Assembly (NCBI GenBank): GCA_045588245.1
Contig: JAZNDW010000001.1
Location: 186,001 to 250,000 of the forward strand
Length of the DNA stretch: 64,000 nt
Origin: DTU064 sp045588245
GTDB taxonomy: Bacteria; Bacillota; Clostridia; Oscillospirales; CAG-272
Reading direction: 5' to 3'
A program made the position numbers and the translations under genes. Below, in pieces: positions 24,868 through 33,701 of this stretch (position 1 is its first letter; every line of letters begins with the position of its first letter). Below the pieces are notes generated by a model that searched no databases, was not told where the DNA came from, and saw only the letters and a list, made by a program, of their open reading frames with translations.

Positions 24868-26106
24868 ATGAAAAACAAGAACGATATCAAAAAAGTCGTC
24901 CTCGCCTACTCCGGCGGTCTTGACACGTCTATCATCATTCCGTGGCTGAAAGAAAACTATAACAACTGCGAAGTTATCGCCGTTTCGGGCGACGTCGGTC
25001 AGGGCACCGAGCTTGATGGACTCGAAGAAAAGGCACTCAAAACAGGTGCATCCAAGCTCTACATCGAGGACCTTAAGGAAGAATACATCGAAGAATACAT
25101 CTGGCCGTGCCTCAAGGCTGACGCTAAATACGAAGATTATCTGCTCGGCACCTCTCACGCACGCCCCTGCATCGCAAAGCGCATCGTTGAGATCGCGCTT
25201 GCGGAAGGCGCTGACGCTATCTGTCATGGCTGCACGGGTAAGGGCAACGACCAGGTACGTTTCGAGCTGACGATCAAAGCTTTCGCTCCCGATATGGCTA
25301 TCATCGCGCCCTGGCGCGAATGGGATATCAAGTCCAGAGACGAAGAGATCGACTACGCTGAAGCTCACAATATCCCCCTCAAGATCAACCGCGAGACAAA
25401 CTATTCGAAAGATAAAAACATCTGGCACCTCTCCCACGAGGGACTTGATCTTGAATCTCCCGCAAACGAGCCCGACTACAAGAAGCCCGGCTTCCTTGAG
25501 CTCGGCGTTTGCCCCGAGGAAGCACCCGATACTCCCACGTACGTTACGATCGACTTTGAAGCAGGTATCCCCGTTGCCGTCAACGGCGAAAAGATGGGTG
25601 CGGTTGAGCTCGTTACAACGCTCAACAAGCTCGGCGGAGAAAACGGCATCGGCATCCTCGATATCGTTGAAAACCGTCTTGTCGGCATGAAGAGCCGCGG
25701 CGTTTATGAAACGCCTGCAGGAACGATCCTTTATAAGGCTCACAACGTTCTTGAAACTATCACTCTCGATAAGGAAACCTTCCACTTCATAAACGCACAG
25801 ATCGCGCCGAAGATGGCAGATCTCGTATATAACGGTCAGTGGTTCACTCCTCTGCGCGAAGCGCTCTCCGCTTTCGTTGACAAGGCGAACGAAAACGTCA
25901 CAGGTACCGTTAAGCTTAAGCTCTACAAGGGCAACGTTATCAATGCAGGCGTTACGTCCCCCTACACGCTTTATGACGAAGTTACAGCTTCCTTCGGCGA
26001 GGATGAGGACTACAACCAGGCTGACTCCGAAGGCTTCATAAACCTCTTCGGTCTTCCCATCAAGGTAAAGGCAAAGCTCGACAAAGAACGCGCGGCTAAG
26101 GCATAA
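24868..26106 (+). CDS. argG: Argininosuccinate synthase ArgG
   Basis: 412 residues from the ATG at 24868, 7 bases after AAAGGAG. The PP-loop VLAYSGGLDTSIIIPWL binds ATP. CHGCTGKGNDQVRFEL and the TSHARPCIAK segment are family signatures. It joins citrulline and aspartate to make argininosuccinate. No other arg biosynthesis genes than argH are in the window. A small hairpin (GAGGC-AAA-GCCTC, 24816-24828) lies in the leader. Confidence 0.97.
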   Translation: MKNKNDIKKVVLAYSGGLDTSIIIPWLKENYNNCEVIAVSGDVGQGTELDGLEEKALKTGASKLYIEDLKEEYIEEYIWPCLKADAKYEDYLLGTSHARPCIAKRIVEIALAEGADAICHGCTGKGNDQVRFELTIKAFAPDMAIIAPWREWDIKSRDEEIDYAEAHNIPLKINRETNYSKDKNIWHLSHEGLDLESPANEPDYKKPGFLELGVCPEEAPDTPTYVTIDFEAGIPVAVNGEKMGAVELVTTLNKLGGENGIGILDIVENRLVGMKSRGVYETPAGTILYKAHNVLETITLDKETFHFINAQIAPKMADLVYNGQWFTPLREALSAFVDKANENVTGTVKLKLYKGNVINAGVTSPYTLYDEVTASFGEDEDYNQADSEGFINLFGLPIKVKAKLDKERAAKA

Positions 26107-26107
26107 A

Positions 26108-27487
26108 ATGAGCAACAAAGGTAAACTTTGGGAGGGACGTCAGGGCGCAACAGACGCCGCCGCTGACGATTTCAACTCCTCGATCCGTATAGACTGCCGT
26201 ATGTACCGCGAGGACATACGCGGAAGTATGGCGCACGCGGCGATGCTCGGCGCGAAAGGTATTATTCCCGTGACCGACGCCGACTTGATCATCTCTGAGC
26301 TTGGCAATATTTCAGACGAGATCGATTCGGGCAAGCTCGAAATCGATATGACGGCTGAGGATATTCACACATTTATCGAAGGCGAGCTGACTGCTCGCAT
26401 CGGTGATGCGGGAAAGCGCTTGCACACAGCGAGAAGCCGCAACGATCAGGTCGCTGTTGACACGAGAATGTATCTGCGTGAGCGCTCGACAGAGGTGCGC
26501 GGGCTCATCGTCAAAGTTATAAAAGAGCTCACCGAAAAGGCGGCGGCTCATGCTGACGACGTTATGTCGGGCTACACGCATCTACAGCGCGCACAGCCCA
26601 TCAGCTTCGGTCATCATCTGCTTGCATACGCGCAAATGCTCGTCCGCGACGTATCAAGACTCGATGACGCGGTAGCGCGTATGAACGTTTCCCCACTCGG
26701 CGCAGGTGCGCTTGCAGGCACAGGATACCAGATAGACCGCTTTATGACGGCGGACGCGCTCGGTTTTGACTCTCCTGCCGGAAACAGCATCGACGCCGTT
26801 TCCGACAGAGACTTCATAATTGAACTTTCGTCGGCGCTGTCGATACTGATGATGCATCTGTCAAGAATGTCGGAGGAATTCATTCTCTGGTCAAGCTGGG
26901 AATTTCACTACATCGAATTTTCGGACGCATACACGACGGGCAGCTCCATCATGCCGCAGAAGAAAAATCCCGATATGGCAGAGCTTATCCGCGGAAAGAC
27001 GGGCCGCGTTTACGGCAATCTTTTCTCGATCCTCACCGTTATGAAGGGACTTCCACTTGCATACAACAAGGATATGCAGGAGGACAAAGAAGCTGTCTTT
27101 GACAGCTTTGACACAGTCACCGCGTGCCTTTCCCTGCTCGCTCCGATGATCTCGACGATGACGGTACACACGGACGTGATGAAGAATGCCGCCGCACGCG
27201 GATTCATCAACGCGACTGACCTTGCCGACTACCTTACGCTTCGCGGAATGCCCTTCCGCACGGCATATAAGCTCGTCGGCGAGCTTGTGGCACTTGCGAT
27301 CAATGAGGGATGCGTGCTTGAAACGCTTCCGATCGAACGCTACCGCGAAAGGAGCGACCTTTTTGATAACGATCTGTACTCTTACATTGACATGACGGCG
27401 TGCATGATGCGCCGCACGTCATACGGTGGAGCATCACCCGAATCCGTCAGAGTTCAGGTAGAAGAACTGCGCAAGCTTTTTGAATAA
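26108..27487 (+). CDS. argH: Argininosuccinate lyase ArgH
   Basis: 459 residues of the fumarase/aspartase superfamily. GSSIMPQKKNPDMAELIRG is the superfamily signature with the catalytic Ser loop. TARSRNDQVAVDTRMYLR and SGYTHLQRAQPISFGH are ArgH motifs. It splits argininosuccinate into arginine and fumarate. It starts one base after the argG stop, so the pair is translationally coupled. Confidence 0.97.
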   Translation: MSNKGKLWEGRQGATDAAADDFNSSIRIDCRMYREDIRGSMAHAAMLGAKGIIPVTDADLIISELGNISDEIDSGKLEIDMTAEDIHTFIEGELTARIGDAGKRLHTARSRNDQVAVDTRMYLRERSTEVRGLIVKVIKELTEKAAAHADDVMSGYTHLQRAQPISFGHHLLAYAQMLVRDVSRLDDAVARMNVSPLGAGALAGTGYQIDRFMTADALGFDSPAGNSIDAVSDRDFIIELSSALSILMMHLSRMSEEFILWSSWEFHYIEFSDAYTTGSSIMPQKKNPDMAELIRGKTGRVYGNLFSILTVMKGLPLAYNKDMQEDKEAVFDSFDTVTACLSLLAPMISTMTVHTDVMKNAAARGFINATDLADYLTLRGMPFRTAYKLVGELVALAINEGCVLETLPIERYRERSDLFDNDLYSYIDMTACMMRRTSYGGASPESVRVQVEELRKLFE

Positions 27488-27494
27488 GTTTTAT

Positions 27495-27528
27495 GTGGGA
27501 AGACGGTTGACCGTCTTCCCACGTTTTT
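27495..27528 (+). terminator. Intrinsic terminator of argGH
   Basis: GTGGGAAGACGG-TTGA-CCGTCTTCCCAC is a perfect 12-base stem followed by GTTTTTTA. Confidence 0.95.
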
Positions 27529-27571
27529 TATCGTCACGTTATATTTGCACGCAGCGACGGATGTGTTTTCG

Positions 27572-27600
27572 TTGACTATTTTATAGAAAAATGGTAAAAT
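27572..27600 (+). promoter_or_regulatory. ligA promoter
   Basis: TTGACT (27572-27577), 17-base spacer, TAAAAT (27595-27600). It implies a leader of about 180 bases before ligA. Confidence 0.75.
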
Positions 27601-27629
27601 GTAAGTTACAGATTAAGGACAAAGCGAGA

Positions 27630-27778
27630 TTTTGGCGTGAAAATTTCGTCACACTATTCCAAACTCCACTGTTTCGCGCTCAAAATCCTCGCAAAACGGG
27701 ATCCGACCCGTTTTGCCGCACAAGTGCGGCTCCGAGGATTTCCATATATATTTGTGCCGCCGCAAGCGGCAGAATGGA
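27630..27778 (+). ncRNA. Highly structured leader RNA upstream of ligA
   Basis: The leader can form a compact three-way junction. P1 is AAATCCTCG (27683-27691) with CGAGGATTT (27733-27741). P2 is CAAAACGGG (27692-27700) with CCCGTTTTG (27707-27715). P3 is CCGCA-CAAG-TGCGG within 27716-27729. A fourth hairpin, GCCGC-CGCAA-GCGGC (27756-27770), abuts the ribosome site GGAG (27775-27778). An earlier weaker pair, GTGA with TCAC inside TTGG/CCAA, lies at about 27633-27663. All main stems are perfect Watson-Crick helices. I recognise no known RNA family. Confidence 0.6.
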
Positions 27779-27785
27779 GATTATT

Positions 27786-29804
27786 ATGAACGATAAGCTT
27801 AACATAAAAGACAGACTCGACGAACTGCGTCAAGTTATTTCATATCACGCGAAGCGTTACTACGTTGATGACTCACCCGAGATCAGTGACTTTGAATATG
27901 ACCGTCTTTTCCGCGAGCTGCAGGAGATAGAAGCCGCGCATCCCGAGTTAGACTCGCCCACGTCTCCGACAAAGCGTGTTGGCGGTGCGGTGCTTGACAA
28001 ATTTGAAAAAGTCAACCACGTCTATCCTCTTCGTAGTCTTCAGGACGTTTTCTCCTTCGACGAGCTTCGCGCCTTCACAGCGCGTGTGCGCGAGGTCTTC
28101 CCCGATGCGGAATTTTCCGTTGAGCCGAAGATCGACGGCTTGTCCGTCGCACTTTCATACGAAATCGGCGCGCTTACGATCGGAGCTACGCGCGGCAACG
28201 GTACCATCGGCGAAAACGTGACCGAAAACATCAAAACGATCGGCTCCGTTCCGCTGACGCTGTCGGGCGGCGAACACCTCAATCTCACCGTTCGCGGTGA
28301 AGTATTTATGCCGCGCGAATCGTTTGAACGTCAGAACAAAGAGCGCGAGGCGGAGGGCAAGCCCTTGATGGCAAATCCGCGCAACGCCGCCGCAGGCTCG
28401 CTTCGTCAGCTTGACTCAAAAATCGCCGCCGCGCGCGGACTTGACATATTCGTTTTCAATTTTCAGGGTGGCAGCCTTTATTCCGACGGACACGCGCCCG
28501 AATATCACAGCGAAACACTTGCCCGTATGCGACAGCTCGGATTCAAGGTGCTTCCGCTGACTATCACGGCGCAGAGCGACGACGAGATCATCACGCACAT
28601 AGAAATGATCGGTAATATGCGATCTACGCTCGCCTACGACATTGACGGCGCCGTTATCAAGGTCGATTCGCTCGCCATGCGCGAGGTGCTCGGTGAGGGA
28701 GCCATCGCACCGAAGTGGGCTGTTGCTTACAAATATCCGCCCGAGCAGAAGAAAACGCGCCTTATTGACATCATCACTGCAGTCGGACGCACGGGAGTGC
28801 TTACGCCGACAGCGGTACTCGAACCCGTTCGTATCGCGGGATCTAACGTGTCGCGCGCGACACTTCACAACATTGACATCATCCGCGAACGCGACATCCG
28901 CATCGGCGACACCGTCATAATCGAAAAAGCGGGCGACATTATCCCTGCCGTCGTCGCACCCGTCCCCGAAGAGCGCAACGGCACAGAAACGGTTTGGAAT
29001 ATGCCCGAGTTTTGCCCTTCCTGCGGCGAACGTCTTATCTCCGATAACGAAGATTCAACGGACGGCGGCATCGTTCGCTGTATCAATTCGATGTGCCCTG
29101 CGCAGATCGCGCGGAACATCGAGCATTTCGCCTCAAAAGCGGCGATGAACATAGATTCGCTCGGTCCTGCCGTTGTCTCTTCCCTCTTGTCGTCCGGATT
29201 GATCCGCGACGCAGCGGATCTATACACGCTCAATGCCGATAACGTTGCCGCACTCGACCGAATGGGTGCCCTTTCGGCGAAAAATCTGCTCACCGCTATC
29301 GAGGCATCAAAATCCGCAGGGCTGTCGCGTCTGATCTACGCGCTCGGCATCCGTCAGGTCGGCTCTGTTGCCGCCGCTGCGCTTGCCTCGCGTTTCGGCT
29401 CGATTGACGCGCTTATCGCGGCGACTGTCGAAGAGCTGTGCCTCGTTGACGATATCGGCGAGATCACGGCGGGCTTCATACGCGATTATTTTATCGAAGA
29501 ACGCAACTTACAGTATATAGAAAAGCTTCGCGCCGCAGACGTGAAGATGACCGAGGAGGTCACCGCCGTCGGCGACGCTCTCGTCGGCAGCACTTTCGTG
29601 CTGACTGGTACGCTTCCAACGCTCACACGCGACGAAGCATCGGAGATGATAAAGCGGGCGGGCGGTAAGGTTTCATCGTCCGTGTCGAAAAAAACGAGCT
29701 ACGTCGTCGCAGGCGAAGCGGCAGGCAGTAAGCTCGACCGCGCAAACGCGCTCGGCGTCACCGTTATCAGCGAGGACGAGCTTCGCCGCATGATCGGTGA
29801 GTGA
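27786..29804 (+). CDS. ligA: NAD-dependent DNA ligase LigA
   Basis: 672 residues from the ATG at 27786; GGAG lies 7 bases upstream. The adenylation domain has the AMP-accepting Lys115 in VEPKIDGLSVALSYE and the Ia-type start (YYVDDSPEISDFEYDRL). An OB domain follows, then a four-Cys zinc finger (FCPSCGERL ... VRCINSMCPAQ), a helix-hairpin-helix region (IRQVGSVAAAALASRFGS) and a C-terminal BRCT domain (from about 595, FVLTGTLPTLTRDEA). All parts of the essential replication ligase are present. It seals nicks in duplex DNA with NAD. It is monocistronic, convergent with the amidase gene 4 bases away. Confidence 0.97.
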   Translation: MNDKLNIKDRLDELRQVISYHAKRYYVDDSPEISDFEYDRLFRELQEIEAAHPELDSPTSPTKRVGGAVLDKFEKVNHVYPLRSLQDVFSFDELRAFTARVREVFPDAEFSVEPKIDGLSVALSYEIGALTIGATRGNGTIGENVTENIKTIGSVPLTLSGGEHLNLTVRGEVFMPRESFERQNKEREAEGKPLMANPRNAAAGSLRQLDSKIAAARGLDIFVFNFQGGSLYSDGHAPEYHSETLARMRQLGFKVLPLTITAQSDDEIITHIEMIGNMRSTLAYDIDGAVIKVDSLAMREVLGEGAIAPKWAVAYKYPPEQKKTRLIDIITAVGRTGVLTPTAVLEPVRIAGSNVSRATLHNIDIIRERDIRIGDTVIIEKAGDIIPAVVAPVPEERNGTETVWNMPEFCPSCGERLISDNEDSTDGGIVRCINSMCPAQIARNIEHFASKAAMNIDSLGPAVVSSLLSSGLIRDAADLYTLNADNVAALDRMGALSAKNLLTAIEASKSAGLSRLIYALGIRQVGSVAAAALASRFGSIDALIAATVEELCLVDDIGEITAGFIRDYFIEERNLQYIEKLRAADVKMTEEVTAVGDALVGSTFVLTGTLPTLTRDEASEMIKRAGGKVSSSVSKKTSYVVAGEAAGSKLDRANALGVTVISEDELRRMIGE

Positions 29805-29807
29805 CAG

Positions 29808-30368
29808 TCACACCCCGAAATATTCGCGTATTCCGCGATATACGGCGCGTGCATAAAGCCCCGGGCTCTCCGCCATCAGCCTCGCTTCATTATAGTTTGT
29901 GATAAACCCAAGCTCAACGAGCGTTGCGGGCATTGCGGTGCGTCGCAAAACGTATAGCGACGGACGCGCGGACACGCCTCTGTTCGGCTCGCCCGTTGCC
30001 TCTGATATTGCATTTACGATACGTTCCGCGAGCGGATACGCCTCAGATGACGTGCTGTAAACGAACGCCTCCGTCCCCGATGCGCTCGGGATCGTTGATG
30101 CGTTTGCGTGAAGGCTGATGAAATAGTCAGCACCCCATGTATTTGCGGCTTCAACACGCGCACGCAGGCTTGATGCAATGCTCGTGCCAAGCTGTGTTGA
30201 CGGCGTCGGACGCGACAGCATAACTTCAAAATTGCCGTCCGCCCTCAACAGCTCGGCAAGCTGTACTCCGATCTCGTAAACGAGATCTTGCTCACGGTAG
30301 CCATTTCCTTCCGCGCCCGCGTTCGGATTTTGCGGATTATGCCCCTGATCAATAAAAATTTTTATCAT
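29808..30368 (-). CDS. N-acetylmuramoyl-L-alanine amidase (Amidase_3), without signal peptide
   Basis: 186 residues forming just the catalytic domain. Zinc ligands His10 (DQGHN), Glu26 (YREQD) and His87 (SLHANA), and the catalytic Glu152 (VELGFITN) are all present. The family cuts the amide between MurNAc and the stem peptide. There is no signal peptide, membrane segment or cell-wall binding domain, and no upstream in-frame extension is suggested, so export would need another route (for example lysis or mother-cell action in sporulation). AGGAG precedes the ATG. It is divergent from the ttcA-like gene. Confidence 0.9.
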   Translation of the reverse strand: MIKIFIDQGHNPQNPNAGAEGNGYREQDLVYEIGVQLAELLRADGNFEVMLSRPTPSTQLGTSIASSLRARVEAANTWGADYFISLHANASTIPSASGTEAFVYSTSSEAYPLAERIVNAISEATGEPNRGVSARPSLYVLRRTAMPATLVELGFITNYNEARLMAESPGLYARAVYRGIREYFGV

Positions 30369-30435
30369 GCCAAACTCCTATATCACGTGATCCTATTTAT
30401 CATGTTATGCACGGAGTGCGGCTACGGAGACAAAA

Positions 30436-31212
30436 ATGGACGATTTTCAAAAGCTTTTAAGCTATTGCAGACGTGCGATAGAGGACTATCGCATGATAGA
30501 AGACGGCGACCGCGTCGTCGTCGGCGTTTCGGGCGGTAAGGATTCGCTTGCTCTTTTGTGTGCGATGGCGGCGATCCGCGACTTTTTGCCCGAACGGTTT
30601 GAGCTTTTTGCAGTAACGCTCGATATGGGCTTTCAAGGAATGGACTTTTCGCCCATCGAAGAGTTCTGCCGCACCTTAAACGTGCCGTATACGATAATAA
30701 AAACGCAGATCGCCGAAATCATTTTCGATATCCGTAAAGAGAAAAATCCTTGCGCGCTCTGCGCGAAGATGCGCCGCGGCGCACTTCACGATGCAGTCCG
30801 CAATCTTGGCTGTAACAAGCTTGCGCTCGGTCACCATAACGACGACGTCGTTGACACGTTTATGCTGAATCTTTTGCATGGAAGCCGTCTTTCGACGTTT
30901 CAGCCCGTTACATATCTGTCGCGCAAGGACATCACAATGATCCGTCCGTTTATTTATGCGCATGAGTACGAGATCAGGCATTACGTCGAGGAGTTTTCGC
31001 TTCCCGTTGTCAAGAGCACCTGCCCCGCTGACGGCGGAACAGAGCGCGAAGAAATGAAGAACCTGCTCTCAACGCTGAACCGAGATTATCCCGACGTGCG
31101 AAACCGCATCTTCGGCGCGATTGAACGTGCCAAGATCGACGGATGGCAGGAGCACCCGAAAGGCAGACGCCGTCTCGGACGCAAGCCGCAGGCGGAAGAA
31201 AATCCCGATTAA
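30436..31212 (+). CDS. TtcA-family tRNA 2-thiolation protein
   Basis: 258 residues of the PP-loop ATPase family. VVGVSGGKDSLAL (29-41) is the pyrophosphate loop. NPCALCAKMRRGAL holds the CxxC pair (106, 109), and STCPADGG provides a third Cys near 196. This is the three-Cys Fe-S layout of TtcA, which thiolates cytidine 32 of tRNA. LGHHNDDVVDTF is the conserved substrate motif. The C-terminal tail is basic. Clostridial members may have other thiolation targets, so the exact site is not certain. GGAG lies a few bases before the ATG. Confidence 0.88.
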   Translation: MDDFQKLLSYCRRAIEDYRMIEDGDRVVVGVSGGKDSLALLCAMAAIRDFLPERFELFAVTLDMGFQGMDFSPIEEFCRTLNVPYTIIKTQIAEIIFDIRKEKNPCALCAKMRRGALHDAVRNLGCNKLALGHHNDDVVDTFMLNLLHGSRLSTFQPVTYLSRKDITMIRPFIYAHEYEIRHYVEEFSLPVVKSTCPADGGTEREEMKNLLSTLNRDYPDVRNRIFGAIERAKIDGWQEHPKGRRRLGRKPQAEENPD

Positions 31213-31228
31213 CGAATCATAAAAGCGA

Positions 31229-31265
31229 AAACCGACAGACTACCATGTAGTCTGTCGGTTTTATT
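31229..31265 (+). terminator. Bidirectional terminator
   Basis: AACCGACAGACTAC and GTAGTCTGTCGGTT form a 14-base stem with a CAT loop, followed by TTATT on this strand and by TTTTCGCTTTT on the other. It serves both the ttcA-like and the GHL10 genes. Confidence 0.85.
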
Positions 31266-31273
31266 AATTCAAT

Positions 31274-32848
31274 TCACTCGCTTCCAACCGTTTTTTCGAT
31301 CATGTAGACGTATTTGCCGTACTTCGTATAAAACTCAAGATAGTTTTTACCGTCGTGGAGCTCTACTGTCAAGGTAAAGCCGCCGTCTCGTTGACGGCAG
31401 ATCTTCTCGCCGTTAAACTGCACCGTCGCCGTGGGGTCGGAAACGCCGACGAGTGTGACCGCGTCAGCGTCCGTTTTCTCGCCGTGCACGTGGCTGACGA
31501 TGCGTACTGTTTCGCCGTTTTCAATTGGCGATGCATAGATTATGTCGGTTGTGAACGTCTTTTTTAATTCTGTGAAAACGCCTTCGGTATCAGCCTTGAT
31601 CTCAGCGTAGCCGTACATAATACTTCCGCGGTACGAGATAAGCTTGCGTGCGTGATCGATCTGCGCCGTTATTTCATCAACGGCATCGGCTACCCGCCAT
31701 TCATCCGTTCCGTATTTGTAAGCAGCGTGGCTAACGTACAGATCAACACCCGTTCCGTCAAGTTTTGTGCTCCACCAATCGGCAAGAACTCCGAACGGTG
31801 CGCTTTCTTTGCTGAAATTCCAATAGATCTGCGGTGCGATATAGTCAACGTATCCGCCCGCTACCCACGCAAGCGCATCACAGCAAATCGCAGAATATGC
31901 CTCCATGCCGAGCGTTGCCGAGCCGCCGTTTTCGCCGTTGTCGTTCTGCCAAATACCAAACGGCGCAACACCGAATCTGCACGTAACATCGACCGCTTTA
32001 ATAGCGTCATAGCACATTTTTACCATAGTATTTATGTTTTGTCTTCGCCAATCCGCAAGCTCCACGTCACCGCCGTAACGCGCGTAGGTTTCCGCGTCGT
32101 CAAACTGTAATTCATCACCTTCGGTGTCGGTCTCGGGATACGGATAAAAATAATCGTCAAAAATAATACCGTCAATATCGTAATTTCGGACGAGCTCCGT
32201 TACACCTGCCGCAACAAGAGCACGGCTTTCGGGCAATCCGGGATCAAAGTAAAGCTCACCCGCATACGCGACCGTCAAATAGGGCGAGAGGCGAGCAGGG
32301 CTTGTTTTTGCGAGTGCTTCTGTGTCTGTTTTAGGTGCAGCAGGCGTTCCTCCACGAGTCACGCGGAGAGGATTCACCCATGCGTGCACCTCGATTCCCC
32401 GTTTGTGAGCTATATTTATAAGATATGAAAACGGATCAAAGCCGTCGGGCAGCTCGCCGTCAATCTCGCCCGTCAAAAACTCGGACACGGGAAAGATCTC
32501 CGAATCATACATCGCGTCGGCTGCCGCTCTTACTTGAAAAAAGATCGCGTTACAGTTTGCATCCTCGACCGTATCGACGATACTGTCGAGCTCTGCGGCA
32601 AGCTCATCGGCATCAAGCTCGCGCTTTGAAGGAAAATCAATATTATATGCCGTCGCTATAAACACACCGCGCATCTCCTGCGCGTCGTTTTTATAGCCGT
32701 TTATCCCTTCGGCATCGCCATCGGCATGCATCGGAGCTATTGTCTCATGCGCATCCACGTCGGGACCTGAGCAGGCTGTGATGAACATGAGCACAGCAAC
32801 AAAAAGTGCCGTCAGCCACAAACGTCTGCCAAACGTATCATTCCGCAT
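31274..32848 (-). CDS. GHL10-type glycoside-hydrolase-like lipoprotein
   Basis: 524 residues from the ATG at 32848 (AAGGAG 6 bases upstream; an in-frame ATG 11 codons earlier would overlap that site). The lipoprotein signal ends in FITAC with Cys26. The next 380 residues are a glycosyl-hydrolase-like 10 TIM barrel (PF02638): MRGVFIATAYNIDFPS, ANCNAIFFQVRAAADAMY, HAWVNPLRVTRGG, YDIDGIIFDDYFYPYP and DYIAPQIYWNF. The C terminus (about 435-524) is a small beta domain. Homologues are cell-surface proteins acting on peptidoglycan or glycans; the substrate is unproven. It is a single gene. Confidence 0.88.
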   Translation of the reverse strand: MRNDTFGRRLWLTALFVAVLMFITACSGPDVDAHETIAPMHADGDAEGINGYKNDAQEMRGVFIATAYNIDFPSKRELDADELAAELDSIVDTVEDANCNAIFFQVRAAADAMYDSEIFPVSEFLTGEIDGELPDGFDPFSYLINIAHKRGIEVHAWVNPLRVTRGGTPAAPKTDTEALAKTSPARLSPYLTVAYAGELYFDPGLPESRALVAAGVTELVRNYDIDGIIFDDYFYPYPETDTEGDELQFDDAETYARYGGDVELADWRRQNINTMVKMCYDAIKAVDVTCRFGVAPFGIWQNDNGENGGSATLGMEAYSAICCDALAWVAGGYVDYIAPQIYWNFSKESAPFGVLADWWSTKLDGTGVDLYVSHAAYKYGTDEWRVADAVDEITAQIDHARKLISYRGSIMYGYAEIKADTEGVFTELKKTFTTDIIYASPIENGETVRIVSHVHGEKTDADAVTLVGVSDPTATVQFNGEKICRQRDGGFTLTVELHDGKNYLEFYTKYGKYVYMIEKTVGSE

Positions 32849-32940
32849 TTCATTCTCCTTTCTGCCATAACTGCTCTCCACAGATAATTTATGAACACCG
32901 ACCGTTATTCTATGCTTTTTGCCAAAACTGTGTAGTTATG

Positions 32941-33453
32941 TCACTCAATAACATTGATCTGGCACATCTTCATCGTTTGAAGTGCCGCGTTATGCGTATC
33001 GTGCGTAACGCCTGCGCAAGCAGATGCGTCAACGCTGAGCTCAGCATCGGGATAAAGTGCCTTTAAGATAAGCGCATTTGACACGACGCAAATATCGGTG
33101 CAAAGTCCGATGAGCAAAAGCGATTCGGGAGCCTCGTCGAAGCTTTCCTCCCAATGCGTCCAGCCGAAAGAGGGTTTATCGATGATCTCACAGCCGTCAC
33201 GGTAAAGTCCATCCGCGATCTGCCAGCCGTGTGTGTCTTTGACACAATGGACGACGGGCAGCTTTTTCCCTTCGGACGTGGAAAGATAGTTTTCTTCGTG
33301 TGTGTCACGAGTGTAAATGACGCGATCGCCGCGATTTGTATATTCGTCAATGACCTCTGCGACTCGCGGCACTATCGCCTGCGCCTCGGGGGTGCCGAGC
33401 GAGCCGTCTATGAAATCGTTCTGCATATCAACAACAATAAGCGTGCGTTTCAT
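32941..33453 (-). CDS. Nicotinamidase-like cysteine hydrolase (isochorismatase family)
   Basis: 170 residues from the ATG at 33453 (GGAG upstream). The catalytic triad is visible: Asp9 (VVDMQNDF), Lys93 (DKPSFG) and Cys122 (GLCTDICVVS). TRDTHEENY (48-56) has the metal-binding Asp and His of nicotinamidases. This favours nicotinamide to nicotinate conversion in NAD salvage, but other amidases of the family look alike. The gene has its own promoter. Confidence 0.85.
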   Translation of the reverse strand: MKRTLIVVDMQNDFIDGSLGTPEAQAIVPRVAEVIDEYTNRGDRVIYTRDTHEENYLSTSEGKKLPVVHCVKDTHGWQIADGLYRDGCEIIDKPSFGWTHWEESFDEAPESLLLIGLCTDICVVSNALILKALYPDAELSVDASACAGVTHDTHNAALQTMKMCQINVIE

Positions 33454-33489
33454 GGGTAGTCTCCGTTTTGGTTTATTAATTCGTGTATT

Positions 33490-33518
33490 ATTATACACCG
33501 ATTTGCGCCATTTTTCAA
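33490..33518 (-). promoter_or_regulatory. Promoter of the nicotinamidase-like gene
   Basis: On the minus strand TTGAAA (33513-33518), 17-base spacer, TATAAT (33490-33495), about 37 bases before the ATG. Confidence 0.75.
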
Positions 33519-33701
33519 CAGTATCCGTAAACTCACAATTGACGATTATGTGCGTTCAAGATATAATTTAATAAAAGGACAAATATTTTTTTGAAAATAT
33601 TTTATTTTTTTCAAAAAACGTGCAAGATTTTCGTTTCAATGTTGACATATAAGGTGTAAGGGTGAATCAGCCCACAAAACTCCCACGAAAGGAGATGTCC
33701 A

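Noticed and set aside
24850..26118. A 422-codon open frame opposite argG
   Set aside because: Antisense shadow of argG, without promoter or ribosome site.
33551..33640. AT-rich inverted repeat before the sigma gene as a terminator or mobile-element end
   Set aside because: The stem is nearly all A-T with no GC core, and there is no duplicated target site or transposase nearby.
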